Source of the DNA: Symbiodinium natans
Lineage: Eukaryota; Sar; Dinophyceae; Suessiales; Symbiodiniaceae
Reading direction: 5' to 3'
Assembly: GCA_905221605.1 (NCBI GenBank)
Contig: CAJNDS010000056.1
Span: 55,001-119,000, forward strand
DNA: 64,000 bases
Below, in pieces: positions 43,127 through 51,966 of the stretch (positions within the stretch are counted from its first letter, which is position 1; every line of letters starts with the position of its first letter). The notes beneath the pieces were generated by a model that had not been told where the DNA came from, searched no databases, and worked only from the letters and a program-made list of their open reading frames with translations. The position numbers were made by a program, and so were the translations under genes.

Positions 43127-43630
43127 TTAATCCATAGATGTTAAATCTTTTGTTTTCTTTATTGTTTCTGGTTTTTTCTTATTAGTTTTAATAATAGAAT
43201 ATACATCTTTGTCTAACTTCTTTACATCTTCTTTAAGTTCTTTAATATCTTCCTCTGTTTTATAAATTTTCTTTTCTAATTTTTGCTTCAATTCTTTAAT
43301 ATCATCGGCGTTTTTCTCTATTGCTTCCTCGCACTCCTCGGGTGTTGGTCGCCTTCCACTATCCCAACCGGTAGAACACAAAGCAACTGAACCCGTTTGT
43401 TGTTCTGGTGTAAAAATATTATTATCGGGGGTTGTCCCGCGTCCCACTTTATAACTGCTTCTATTTTCAATAATATAAACGGTTTTCTTATCTTTATCAC
43501 TTGTTGTTTTTGTTTCTTTATGATATAAATTTTTCTTACACCTACAAGGCAAACAGTTTAAACTGGTAGGAGTTAATATGAAACCTCCATCAGGTTTTTT
43601 TTGTGCCTCTTCCTTTTCTTTATCGCTCAT
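43127..43630 (-). CDS. hypothetical coiled-coil protein, 167 aa
   Basis: N-terminus with CLPCRCKKN (possible zinc or disulphide cluster); the middle is VGRGTTPDNNIFTPEQQ. The C-terminal half is a long coiled coil with heptads (ADDIKELKQKLEKKIYK, then EDIKELKEDVKKLDKD). A late-type motif (AAATAAAATCTAG) lies 10 bases before the ATG, as for the major capsid and fibre genes, so I infer a virion-associated or assembly role. No family recognised. Confidence 0.62.
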   Translation of the reverse strand: MSDKEKEEAQKKPDGGFILTPTSLNCLPCRCKKNLYHKETKTTSDKDKKTVYIIENRSSYKVGRGTTPDNNIFTPEQQTGSVALCSTGWDSGRRPTPEECEEAIEKNADDIKELKQKLEKKIYKTEEDIKELKEDVKKLDKDVYSIIKTNKKKPETIKKTKDLTSMD

Positions 43631-43635
43631 TTACA

Positions 43636-43863
43636 TTATCTAGATTTTATTTTAATAAACATAAGAAGGGACTTAAGCAACTCTAACAAATTGTAACGGC
43701 AACCAGCAGGGGTATTGCTTTGCAATCTCCTTGCTGTTGCCATTAGGGCTTTCAGGAATTCCAGAAAGCCGTAACAACATCGTTTGTATTTAGGCGGGGC
43801 TATGAGTTCGTCTATCTTTTCCAGTTCGTCTATCACCGTTACAAAAACTTCGTTTTTGTCCAT
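43636..43863 (-). CDS. hypothetical protein, 75 aa
   Basis: Short protein with helical segments: VTVIDELEKIDELIAPPKY, KRCCYGFLEFLKALMATARR and LLELLKSLLMFIKIK. The last may be a membrane-associated helix. It is divergent from the packaging ATPase gene with about 77 bases between the two starts. No family recognised. Confidence 0.55.
   Translation of the reverse strand: MDKNEVFVTVIDELEKIDELIAPPKYKRCCYGFLEFLKALMATARRLQSNTPAGCRYNLLELLKSLLMFIKIKSR
43639..43653 (-). promoter_or_regulatory. late-type motif AAATAAAATCTAGA
   Basis: About 10 bases before the ATG of the 167-aa gene. Related motifs precede the 68-aa, fibre and major capsid genes. Confidence 0.5.
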
Positions 43864-43940
43864 ATTCTGTATATTGGCAAAATTTATTCCTTTAAATCAT
43901 TTTTTTTCAATTTTTTCAACATTTTTCTATGTAATATATA

Positions 43941-44696
43941 ATGAGCGAAATTCCCATTGTAAAACCAATAGACATACCAGAATATAAATATAAACATTCA
44001 AAATATGATATGATGCCTTCCTTACCTTTTCGTGGTATATTGGTTGCCTCTTCTACCGGAGGTAAAACCGTTCTGATCCAAAACCTTATTTTAAACATCT
44101 ACAAAGGTTCCTTTGAACGAGTTTTTATTTTTAGCCCAAGTGTGCATGTCGATGACACATGGAACAGTGTAAAAAAACACATAAGGGAACACATGAACGT
44201 CGACACAGAAAAGGAAAAAACATACTTTGAAGAATACAACCCAGAAGCTTTAAACCAAATCATAAACACACAGCACAAGGTCATAGATTATCAAAAAAAG
44301 AATAAGCAAAAGAGCTTACATTCAATATTAATCGTGATCGACGATTTCGCAGACGACCCTAAATTCGTTCGCTACTCCAATATCTTACACAGTCTTTTTA
44401 CAAGAGGTAGGCATAACGCTATTTCTGTTCTTTTATCCACTCAAAAATACAATGTCTTAGTTCCCATCGTTCGTTTGAATGCTTCGGCTTTGTTCATTTT
44501 TAGGCTTAAAAATATGAACGAGGTAAATTCTTTTTTGGAAGAAAATTCGGCACTCGTTAATAAAGACGAACTTTACGAGATGTATAGACTGGCGATAAAC
44601 GATGCGCCTTATTCGTTTCTGTATATAAACACAAACGCCAAAGATATTAACCGAATGTTTTTTATAAGGTTCGAACACAAACTCACAATAGAATAG
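43941..44696 (+). CDS. A32/FtsK-HerA-type genome packaging ATPase
   Basis: 251 residues. Walker A variant ASSTGGKT (36-43), Walker B ILIVIDDFAD (129-138) with acidic D134/D135, then RGRHNAISVLLSTQKY with the sensor-type Q168. It matches the short A32-like packaging ATPases of Polintons, PLVs and virophages in length and motif order. It pumps viral DNA into the preformed capsid. The ATG is preceded by TAATATATA and no other start fits. One of the four hallmark morphogenesis genes, with the capsid and minor capsid genes further right. Confidence 0.95.
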   Translation: MSEIPIVKPIDIPEYKYKHSKYDMMPSLPFRGILVASSTGGKTVLIQNLILNIYKGSFERVFIFSPSVHVDDTWNSVKKHIREHMNVDTEKEKTYFEEYNPEALNQIINTQHKVIDYQKKNKQKSLHSILIVIDDFADDPKFVRYSNILHSLFTRGRHNAISVLLSTQKYNVLVPIVRLNASALFIFRLKNMNEVNSFLEENSALVNKDELYEMYRLAINDAPYSFLYINTNAKDINRMFFIRFEHKLTIE

Positions 44697-44750
44697 CTAG
44701 TTAAAAACACATTTAAAGAAATAACATAATATAACATTATATAGGTTGTA

Positions 44751-45371
44751 ATGCCACGGAAAAACATAGATTATTCACAAACACATTTTTATAAAATCGT
44801 TTGTAAAGATCTTGGTACTAAGGACATCTACATCGGTCATACTACTGATTTTAACAAACGAAAGAGCTGTCATAAACTGACAAGTGCCAACCAAAGCAAC
44901 AGAAATTACACAATGCCAGTTTATCAGTTTATTCGTGAAAACGGAGGATGGAGCAATTTTGATATGATATTGATAGAAACCCAATGTTTAAACAGTTCAT
45001 TAGAAGCACGAAAAAAAGAGAGGGAGTATATAGAACAGCACGGCGCAACCTTAAATAAATGCAGGGCGTATTCATCACAAGAGGAAAAAGTTGAGCAGCA
45101 AAACCAATGGTATATTGACAACAAAGAACATTGTAAAGATAAGGCTAAACAATACCGATTAGACAACCCTGAAAAGAAAAAGCAGATGGATAAAAACTAT
45201 TATGAAACCAACAAAGCACATTGCAATCAGCAAAGTAAAGAATATTATGAAAACCACAAAGAAAAAGTTTTGGAGAAGTCTAAAAAATATTATCAAGAGA
45301 ATAAAGAAAGACAAAAGCAATTGAGGCGTGAAAGATACGCCCGTCAGAAATTGACAATATCAGAAGATTAA
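44751..45371 (+). CDS. GIY-YIG endonuclease with basic helical repeats
   Basis: 206 residues. The GIY part is HFYKIVCKD (12-20), the YIG part is IYIGHTTDF (26-34), with K36/R37 following and a helix with EARKKEREYIEQ (85-96) holding the candidate catalytic Glu. The C-terminal half (110-195) is a set of about five imperfect repeats of the form xYYENxKExxxxxxKxY, basic and helical. The same repeat type is found in the nuclease at 48041-48681 and the zinc-finger gene at 54629. It follows the ATPase gene by 54 bases and has its own early-type leader (TTTAAAGAAATAACATAATATA). Confidence 0.88.
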   Translation: MPRKNIDYSQTHFYKIVCKDLGTKDIYIGHTTDFNKRKSCHKLTSANQSNRNYTMPVYQFIRENGGWSNFDMILIETQCLNSSLEARKKEREYIEQHGATLNKCRAYSSQEEKVEQQNQWYIDNKEHCKDKAKQYRLDNPEKKKQMDKNYYETNKAHCNQQSKEYYENHKEKVLEKSKKYYQENKERQKQLRRERYARQKLTISED

Positions 45372-45399
45372 TAATATTATTCAATCATAATATTATTAA
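45368..45399. terminator. perfect hairpin between convergent genes
   Basis: TTAATAATATTAT and its exact complement form a 13-bp stem with a 6-base loop between the plus-strand nuclease and the minus-strand 68-aa gene. It probably acts as a bidirectional 3' end signal. Confidence 0.55.
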
Positions 45400-45420
45400 A
45401 TCAACGAGTAGCTACATAGA

Positions 45421-45627
45421 TTAAAATAAACTGTAATTACAAATTTGAACTGGCAAGCGATAATAGACTTTATCGCTTTTTGTCTCTTCTAATTTTTCCA
45501 CTCTTTCGATCACATCTTTTAAAGTATTGAATAATAATACATCGGTTCTCGTTTTTTCGTTAATGTCCAACTCTTTTATTTGCTTCATATTTTCTGTAGC
45601 ACAAGATTTAGATGTTTTACTTCCCAT
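45421..45627 (-). CDS. hypothetical protein, 68 aa, possible N-myristoylation
   Basis: Begins MGSKTSKSC, fitting the N-myristoylation consensus (Gly2, Ser6) with a Cys that could be palmitoylated. The middle is helical (TLKDVIERVEKLEETKSD). A late-type motif (AAATAAAAATCTAAT) sits about 13 bases before the ATG, so it may be a virion or assembly protein at a membrane. No family recognised. Confidence 0.6.
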   Translation of the reverse strand: MGSKTSKSCATENMKQIKELDINEKTRTDVLLFNTLKDVIERVEKLEETKSDKVYYRLPVQICNYSLF

Positions 45628-45639
45628 ATATTGTTAATT

Positions 45640-45653
45640 AGATTTTTATTTAA
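45640..45653 (-). promoter_or_regulatory. late-type motif AAATAAAAATCTAA
   Basis: About 13 bases before the ATG of the 68-aa gene. It lies inside a hairpin (ATTGTTAATTA ... TAATTAACAAT, 45632-45663) between this gene and the fibre gene stop. Confidence 0.55.
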
Positions 45654-45672
45654 TTAACAATAACAATAACAT

Positions 45673-48012
45673 TTAAGTCTTAGTTTTGGCTTTTGTTTTT
45701 GCCTTTGGCTTCGGGCTTTCCTCGCCCTTTAGTTTCTTAACCTCCTTCTTTAAATCTTCAACCTCTTTTATCAAATGCTGTAATGCTCCGTGTGTTATTA
45801 CTGCTGTTTTACAATAGTCAAGGCGTTTATGTCCTTTATTATCTGTTGTTATAATCCCTTCCCACTCTTTCGGAATTGCACTCTGAACGTCTTGGGCAAT
45901 ATACCCAATATGATTAACTTTATTTTTCTCTTCGTTTAAATGTGTAAAATTAAATGTTTTTGGTTTTACATATTTAACTATTTCATAACATTTTTTACTA
46001 TCAATTTCTTTAATATTCTCTTTTAATGTAAAATCGGATGAATAAGCAAAAGTCCCGTCAATATAAACACCTCCTGCTGTAATTTCTAAGACTTCATTCC
46101 CTGCTGTTGTATCACCAAAATAAAAGAACATCTCACCTGCACTATCTGTATTACAAAACTGTATTTGTTCGTATGTTGCTATTATTGTTTCCTGTGTTAT
46201 TTCTAAATTACTATTCATTTTAACTTTACCATCAGTTAATTGTATTTCGGGTGTGCTACTTTCTAAACCTATTGTTAAATTCATTTCTCCTAATGTATCA
46301 CCGTTTCTGATATATAACTTATATTGAGTGTCTAATACTTCTTTTAATTCACTACTGTTTTGAAACATAAAACGTCCCCAACTAACAACATCTGCCTCGC
46401 CAACAATATTACCAATGCTATTAAAAGTCTGATTGTTTGTAACTGCTCTATTAATCGTAATTCCGTTGGTGTCGTTTAATTGTAGTGCTATTGTTCCTGT
46501 TGTAGGATCGGTTGTTCTGTTCGATTGTAATGAAAAGTTAATTTCTTCTGTTGATATTACATTTAATGAATTATTAGCGTCTGCTCGTTGAAATACTCTT
46601 CCATTATTATTAACATAAATATCACCGTTAAATGTTGATGTACTTTGAAACGATGCTGTCCCACCAAAATTACTATTCCCACCAGACACATTTAGTTTGT
46701 TTGAACCTTGAATAACTCCAATACCTAAACTTAAACAATAAACGCCATTACCGTTAGCAGTATTCAATAAAAGTAATGAAGAACTGTCATTGCTTGTGTT
46801 ATAAGCATTAATACCGAACGAAATAAATTTCAAATACCCTTGTGCGTTTTTTACTGTCATAACATTAGATGCGTCCGTTGTATCTTTATAAAATGTAAGT
46901 CCTGAATAATTAGAAATATTATAATTTTCACCATAAAAATTTAAATCATTGGATAGGTCTAAATTACCATCCACTTTTAAATTCTGTCTAACAATAGCAC
47001 TATCTACAACATCTAATGTGTAACCACCTGTTAATGTGTTAGATGCTGTATCTACCAACAATGAATGTGTTTTAACATATTGGTCAGCATTATTATTTAA
47101 ATTTAAAATCCTACCTGTATCGCCTACGGAATTATAACAATCAATATTATCATTATTAAAAGTAATGTAATTATCAGTATTTCTAACTGTAAATGATAAA
47201 TTAGCATCTGCTGTATTTTCTACAACTAACCCACCCGTTGGTGTTTCTATTTTTCCTGACATTTTATAACCTGCGTTGTTATTAGTTAAATCAAGTTGTT
47301 TTATTGCATCGTCGGACGTATTATTACAAAATATCTTATCTCCTTGTAAAGTTATATAACTCGTTGCGTTCTTAAACTCTGCTAAAACTTTATCACCTCC
47401 CCCTGTTTGGTTGCTAAATACCAATCCCGTTACTGGCGAAATATTTACAGTAGAATTGTTTAATGTTAATCCGCTATGAATAACAGTAGGGGCGGAACAA
47501 TCTATAATCGGATTGGCGCTAAATCGGTTTGTAAAATCACTAACCGGAACTCGTAAAGCGAGTAAATTATCTATCTCTGTGTCACTATAACCACCACCAG
47601 CACCTACTAACGCATCTACCTCAGTTTTATTATAATAATTTGTTGCTAATTGAGTGTTAGTTTGAAAATTTGTTGATAAATTTGTGTCTATTTGAGTTTG
47701 TGTATAATAATAAGTAAAGGTCGTGTCTATTTCTGTTTTATTGTAAAAATTAGTTGCTAAAACTGTGTTTGTTTGATAATCTGTGTTTAACAAATGTGTT
47801 ACGGAACTTATGTTGTGAAAGTTTTGTAGTTGCTTTGTATTTAAAATAGCAATGTCCGCGGCGTTTGTTGCTATGTCCATCGAGTTTGCCGTGTTGATGT
47901 CCCCCACTTCTGTTTTCGTAGCGTATTGATCGTTTATTTCCGTTAATCCTGTTGAGAAAACCTTATAGATTTCGTTGGCATAAAGTGCACTTAGGTTGTT
48001 TATAGAAGCCAT
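45673..48012 (-). CDS. fibre/spike protein with S74 self-cleaving chaperone domain
   Basis: 779 residues, the largest intact protein of the element. About 25-160: repeats of the type FYNKTEIDTTFTYYYTQTQID, typical of trimeric phage-like fibre shafts. About 160-640: Asn/Thr/Gly-rich beta repeats. About 655-765: S74 (endosialidase-type) intramolecular chaperone with SSDFTLKENIKEI (S659 and K664 as Ser-Lys pair), VNHIGYIAQDVQ and a closing coiled coil (IKEVEDLKKEVKKLKG). In phage tail spikes and some large viruses this domain aids trimer folding and then cuts itself off. Expected role: receptor-binding fibre on the capsid vertices. The tail is Lys/Pro-rich. A late-type motif precedes the ATG. 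Confidence 0.9.
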   Translation of the reverse strand: MASINNLSALYANEIYKVFSTGLTEINDQYATKTEVGDINTANSMDIATNAADIAILNTKQLQNFHNISSVTHLLNTDYQTNTVLATNFYNKTEIDTTFTYYYTQTQIDTNLSTNFQTNTQLATNYYNKTEVDALVGAGGGYSDTEIDNLLALRVPVSDFTNRFSANPIIDCSAPTVIHSGLTLNNSTVNISPVTGLVFSNQTGGGDKVLAEFKNATSYITLQGDKIFCNNTSDDAIKQLDLTNNNAGYKMSGKIETPTGGLVVENTADANLSFTVRNTDNYITFNNDNIDCYNSVGDTGRILNLNNNADQYVKTHSLLVDTASNTLTGGYTLDVVDSAIVRQNLKVDGNLDLSNDLNFYGENYNISNYSGLTFYKDTTDASNVMTVKNAQGYLKFISFGINAYNTSNDSSSLLLLNTANGNGVYCLSLGIGVIQGSNKLNVSGGNSNFGGTASFQSTSTFNGDIYVNNNGRVFQRADANNSLNVISTEEINFSLQSNRTTDPTTGTIALQLNDTNGITINRAVTNNQTFNSIGNIVGEADVVSWGRFMFQNSSELKEVLDTQYKLYIRNGDTLGEMNLTIGLESSTPEIQLTDGKVKMNSNLEITQETIIATYEQIQFCNTDSAGEMFFYFGDTTAGNEVLEITAGGVYIDGTFAYSSDFTLKENIKEIDSKKCYEIVKYVKPKTFNFTHLNEEKNKVNHIGYIAQDVQSAIPKEWEGIITTDNKGHKRLDYCKTAVITHGALQHLIKEVEDLKKEVKKLKGEESPKPKAKTKAKTKT

Positions 48013-48020
48013 TATTAAAT

Positions 48021-48037
48021 TAATTTAGATTTTTATT
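48021..48037 (-). promoter_or_regulatory. late-type motif AATAAAAATCTAAATT
   Basis: About 10 bases before the ATG of the fibre gene. It also lies in the loop region of a hairpin (CATTATTAAATTAAT ... ATTAATTTAATAATG, 48010-48049) that spans the fibre start and the neighbouring stop. Confidence 0.6.
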
Positions 48038-48040
48038 AAT

Positions 48041-48681
48041 TTAATAATGATTTAATTTTTGTTCCTGTTCCTGCTTCTTCTGTTGGTAAAGTTCCCGTTT
48101 TCGTCTGTTTATTTCTTCTCTTTTCCTTTCACGATACTCTTTTTTCTGTTGTAAAACCTTTTCTCTGTTTTGTTCTCTATATTCTTTTCTCTGTTGCGCT
48201 ATACGTTCCTTGTTTTTTTCATTGTATTCTTTTTGATACTGCTTTACACGTTCTTTATTGTTCTCCGTGTTCCTCTTAATTCGTTCTAAAATATGTTCTT
48301 TGTTCTCTTGGTAATGTTGGTGTTTATATGCCTTCACATAATCTTTGTTGTCTTCATTCCACTCTTTCAATGTTCTTTGTTCTATCCTTCCGTTTAATGT
48401 TGCCATTTCTCTAATGAAATGTCCTTCTCTTGCTCTTAATTGATCGTTGTTTTCACAAGGGTATTCTTCTATGAGTTCTATGTAAAAGTTTTCTATTCCT
48501 AATTCGTTCATTTTCTGATATATCCTGTTGTTGTTTTTGCTTGTCTTTGTGTGTCGCTCCGATGATACGCCATTCTCTTGCACAAAGGTTGTGTGGTGCT
48601 TCCTATATAAATGTCATCTGTTATAGTATTTCTGATACAGTAAATTTTACCATTACTATAACCTCTGCTACAAACTGCCAT
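48041..48681 (-). pseudogene. GIY-YIG endonuclease 3 (frameshifted)
   Basis: An ATG at 48681 opens a frame with NGKIYCIRNT and DIYIGSTTQPL, the GIY and YIG elements, followed by MAYHRSDTQRQA. It stops soon after. The continuation (NNNRIYQKMNELGIENFYIELIEEY, then QLRAREGHFIREM with the catalytic-type Glu) is in another frame at 48041-48583, whose own first codon is GTG. An indel near an A5 run at about 48530-48545 would join them. The C-terminal half is a long basic helical repeat (KEYREQNREKVLQQK and similar). As read it is broken. Confidence 0.78.
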
Positions 48682-48729
48682 ATAATACTATAAATTAATA
48701 TATCTTTATGTCAATTTATGGTAATAATT

Positions 48730-50184
48730 TTAATCTAAAACCGACTCACTAAGCTCAAATACATGTTCGCTCACCAGTGTTACATAAACTTGCTCCACTC
48801 CGAGGGCGAACGTTGAATTTGCCCCTTTCAATTTAAAAGTCAATAAGCTACCCATTTTGGTGTTGCTTCCGGTAAAATTCATATCCGGCTGCTTATCGAA
48901 ATTTATTCCTCCTATAAACTTGTCGTTGGCATATCTATAAATGTCGATAGAAAAACCGTCATAAAACGGAGACATAACATTAACAGCACGGCGAAGAAAA
49001 TACATTGCCTCGGCTATACTTTCTACCGCTTGTTCTGGGAACTTTTTGTTAGCGATCTGAACATAATATGAAACTTGTTTGTCGCTGTCGATAACACCTT
49101 GTAAATTGTCAATAGTAACTTTCATAGGATGGTAAAAGTAATTCCATTTCTTGAACGTGAATTTATCTTTTACATTATTATTTTGAATGTCTGAATTGCT
49201 TAAGGTAAAAAACATTTGCGATAATCTTGTTGAGGATTTAACAATATTCATATTGATTTCGGTATTTCCCGCGTCAAAGGTTTGTGAAAAACTGTGATAG
49301 GCGGGATAAACCATCCTAAGCCGACCCCCTTTCAATAAATGCGAAACCACGTTATTATTCACAGAATTATCAACGGTAATCAACTCACAGCGAAGGATAC
49401 AATTTTGAATGGACCAGCTAGTAGTAGTGTTTCTTGTGGTAAAGTATAAACCGTTGATGTCGTCTTCTGCCTGTGATGCTGCTACTGGTGTAGCCGGATT
49501 AATTACCGGTTCTTGTGCGTCAGAACAAATTTCAAAAATAAATTCCAACGGGCAATACCTAATCGGAGGATAATAGCCAGATTGAACGAACCCACAACAA
49601 GGTTTATGTCCCATACGTACGAATTTTCCTTGTGCGATCCCTGTTGTATTTAATCGTGTAAGTTTTGGTAAAACAATTCCTCTGTCGTTTGCGGCAGTAG
49701 TTGCTTCACCGTCTCCTTCAATTAAAAATGCATAAAGTCTATTTATTCTGCTGTCGTATCGTGTTAAACAACCTTCTTGGATATCGTCTAAATTTCTTAC
49801 TTCTTCGCTTTTAAAAGATTTCATTTCTTCGCATACTAAATTGTAATTATCAATGTCGTTTATTTGTTGTCCTGCCGCGTTGCATCTATAACGAGTGAAA
49901 AATGTATGACTTTCTCCTAAAGGTCTTAAATATTGCCCTGTCGTCTGCGATGTATTCACAACGTCAAAAAATAAACAAATACTGGACATATCAATATAAT
50001 TATTGTCTTCTCCTGTGATCACAAACTTAATATATTTATTGCCATTACTGCTACTAAATATATTTCCAGAAACACTAGGAAAATGGACCTGCTTACGATC
50101 TGTAATGTACGCGGCACTTTCTGGAAGTCCAAATTGTAAAGAATTTATCATATTATCTTGAGTTTCAGCGATAACTAAATCCAT
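48730..50184 (-). CDS. major capsid protein (double jelly roll, PLV type)
   Basis: 484 residues. N-terminal ITDRKQVHFPSVSGNIFSS and FVITGEDNNYIDMSSI match the first jelly roll of PLV major capsid proteins. NYFYHPMKVTIDNLQGVID and the end LLTFKLKGANSTFALGVEQVYVTLVSEHVFEL are typical of the second. Length is in the PLV range (about 450-550). It forms the pseudo-hexameric trimers that build the icosahedral shell, with the minor capsid protein (51067-51933) at the vertices. A late-type motif (AATAAAAAATCTAAT) is about 17 bases before the ATG. Frame intact and no sign of decay. Assignment is from sequence pattern; structure prediction would confirm it. Confidence 0.9.
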   Translation of the reverse strand: MDLVIAETQDNMINSLQFGLPESAAYITDRKQVHFPSVSGNIFSSSNGNKYIKFVITGEDNNYIDMSSICLFFDVVNTSQTTGQYLRPLGESHTFFTRYRCNAAGQQINDIDNYNLVCEEMKSFKSEEVRNLDDIQEGCLTRYDSRINRLYAFLIEGDGEATTAANDRGIVLPKLTRLNTTGIAQGKFVRMGHKPCCGFVQSGYYPPIRYCPLEFIFEICSDAQEPVINPATPVAASQAEDDINGLYFTTRNTTTSWSIQNCILRCELITVDNSVNNNVVSHLLKGGRLRMVYPAYHSFSQTFDAGNTEINMNIVKSSTRLSQMFFTLSNSDIQNNNVKDKFTFKKWNYFYHPMKVTIDNLQGVIDSDKQVSYYVQIANKKFPEQAVESIAEAMYFLRRAVNVMSPFYDGFSIDIYRYANDKFIGGINFDKQPDMNFTGSNTKMGSLLTFKLKGANSTFALGVEQVYVTLVSEHVFELSESVLD

Positions 50185-50187
50185 AAC

Positions 50188-50436
50188 TTATATATTATTT
50201 ATTAGATTTTTTATTAATATTATTTTTTTATGTGAATTTAAATTGTTAAGATTTTTTGAAATTTGCTTTTCTAATTGCGGTTGTGCTACCGCTGTTGCAT
50301 CGACCTCTACAATTCCCCTGATCGTTTCATAAGAGGAATTGTTTATACCTTTTGTAATTTTATTTTTAAACTGAACGTTTTCCGGAGTTTTTCCTACCCT
50401 CGTTTGTTCTTTTGGTTTCCTGACCTTGTTAAGCAT
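50188..50436 (-). CDS. hypothetical protein, 82 aa
   Basis: Short basic protein (MLNKVRKPKEQTRVGKTPENV) with a helical, hydrophobic C-terminus (LNNLNSHKKIILIKNLINNI). It lies between the lipase and major capsid genes on the same strand; the late-type motif of the capsid gene overlaps its 3' end. No family recognised. Position suggests a virion or assembly role. Confidence 0.55.
   Translation of the reverse strand: MLNKVRKPKEQTRVGKTPENVQFKNKITKGINNSSYETIRGIVEVDATAVAQPQLEKQISKNLNNLNSHKKIILIKNLINNI
50202..50215 (-). promoter_or_regulatory. late-type motif AATAAAAAATCTAA
   Basis: About 17 bases before the ATG of the major capsid gene. Confidence 0.6.
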
Positions 50437-50462
50437 TCTGTTATATCTTATCTTAGAAAAAC

Positions 50463-51014
50463 CTAAATCATGCCCAACACACGTATTTTTTCATCAATGC
50501 CGTCTAATCTGTCAATATCATGATTAGTTAAGGGATTTAAAGTATTTGTGTCGTAGCTTATAGCCGCATTATCTAAACCACTGACAAGGTCGCCAGTCAT
50601 TCTAAATCTCTTGTGCTGTTCCGTCGGTTTATCCAAACCAAAAATAGGCGCGAAGAAACTCACCACGGGAGCGTTGTATGTTCTCGTCTTATAATTTTTA
50701 TCCTTAAATTCTTTGTTTAATTCCAAAACAACACTACCGCCCACACTGTGCCCTAATAGTGTATCCACTTGTGGATTTTCTAATAAAACTCTTTTTGCCT
50801 CCACGTAGCGATCCATATCTCTAATACCACCTGTCTTAAGTTTCGTAAAATTTTGTTGCCAGTCCTTCGCAGAAGTCGTCCCAGCAACGTACATTTTATT
50901 CCCTTTAACGAAAATCTTATTATCACGATCATAAGCATATTTGACACCTTGAGTATTTGAAATTTTACCGTTAGTATTAAGCATCTTATTCAATTGCGCT
51001 TCTATCTTTGTCAT
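50463..51014 (-). CDS. lipase / alpha-beta hydrolase
   Basis: 183 residues. The nucleophile elbow is LLGHSVGGSVVLEL (S90), with candidate acid D142 (MTGDLVSG) and base H165 (PLTNHDID), in the order and spacing of class 3 lipases. YVAGTTSAKDWQQNFT resembles the oxyanion-side strand that precedes the elbow in that family. No signal peptide. Lipase genes are known in some PLVs and large viruses, where they may help a virion cross a membrane; that role here is inference. It is divergent from the minor capsid gene with about 52 bases between starts, so the two may share a promoter region. Confidence 0.82.
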   Translation of the reverse strand: MTKIEAQLNKMLNTNGKISNTQGVKYAYDRDNKIFVKGNKMYVAGTTSAKDWQQNFTKLKTGGIRDMDRYVEAKRVLLENPQVDTLLGHSVGGSVVLELNKEFKDKNYKTRTYNAPVVSFFAPIFGLDKPTEQHKRFRMTGDLVSGLDNAAISYDTNTLNPLTNHDIDRLDGIDEKIRVLGMI

Positions 51015-51066
51015 TATATATAAAAAGATTATAAATTATTTTTGTCAATTACATTATATAGTATAA

Positions 51067-51933
51067 ATGAGCACCAGACCATTAACGTATAAAAAAGTTT
51101 ATGTGAATTCAAAATATCGCACCTCCAACAGCCGTGGTATAAGCGACTTTCAAATTGAATTAAGGGAAACCTTTGAAATACCAGACGGGACAATCATGCA
51201 AGTTCATGAATTAGCAATTCCCAACGCATGGTATTCGATAAACGAAAATAATAGAAATTTATATTTTCAACATAGAGTGTTAGCACCAGCAACACCAACC
51301 GGAACAGTTTATTTGAGAATTGAAATACCTCTTGGAAATTACACGCCGCCTGAATTAGCAACTGTAATACAAGGAGAATTAAATTTTTTCTTTGATGTTA
51401 CAGGTAGAGATAACACATACACGGTTTCATATAATACAATTCCAAACAAAATAACAATTCAATCAAACTACACCGAAATAATATTTATAGTTCTTCCTGA
51501 GAACATGATCGCCAGTAACATAGGGTCTTTTTCGAACACCGTTGATTTAAATAATTTAAACAGTATAAACAGCGTTTTGAACACACCGCAGCCTCAGGAT
51601 TTTTCAACCTCTGTCGTTCCTTGGGTTTCCGGATTTATAAATTTATTAGCACATCAAGACATTTATATATCGTGCCCTGAATTATCAAATAATAATTTTC
51701 ATAGCCCATCAGCATTTTCAAATGCCATAATAAAAAAAATTCCTGTAAATGCTTCATTCGCAAGCATTATAAACGACCCTTATGGGATTACAGATTATGA
51801 TTATGTCAATGTCTCGCGTCGTTCAATACGAAAATTGACATTTAGAATAACAGACGAGGTGGGAAACCTAATAAATTTTAACGGCGTGAATTTGAGTTTT
51901 TCTTTGCTCTTCCATAATACAGATATGGTGTGA
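51067..51933 (+). CDS. minor capsid (penton-type) protein
   Basis: 288 residues. N-terminal KKVYVNSKYRTSNSRGISDFQIEL and the following IPDGTIMQVHELAIPNAWYSI form the characteristic start of PLV/Polinton minor capsid proteins (single jelly roll, vertex pentamer). The end (IRKLTFRITDEVGNLINFNG, LSFSLLFH) also fits. It sits divergently from the lipase and is followed by a run of plus-strand virion-type genes. Intact. Confidence 0.88.
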   Translation: MSTRPLTYKKVYVNSKYRTSNSRGISDFQIELRETFEIPDGTIMQVHELAIPNAWYSINENNRNLYFQHRVLAPATPTGTVYLRIEIPLGNYTPPELATVIQGELNFFFDVTGRDNTYTVSYNTIPNKITIQSNYTEIIFIVLPENMIASNIGSFSNTVDLNNLNSINSVLNTPQPQDFSTSVVPWVSGFINLLAHQDIYISCPELSNNNFHSPSAFSNAIIKKIPVNASFASIINDPYGITDYDYVNVSRRSIRKLTFRITDEVGNLINFNGVNLSFSLLFHNTDMV

Positions 51934-51966
51934 AAACCGAAAGAAAATATATAGAACATTATATAG

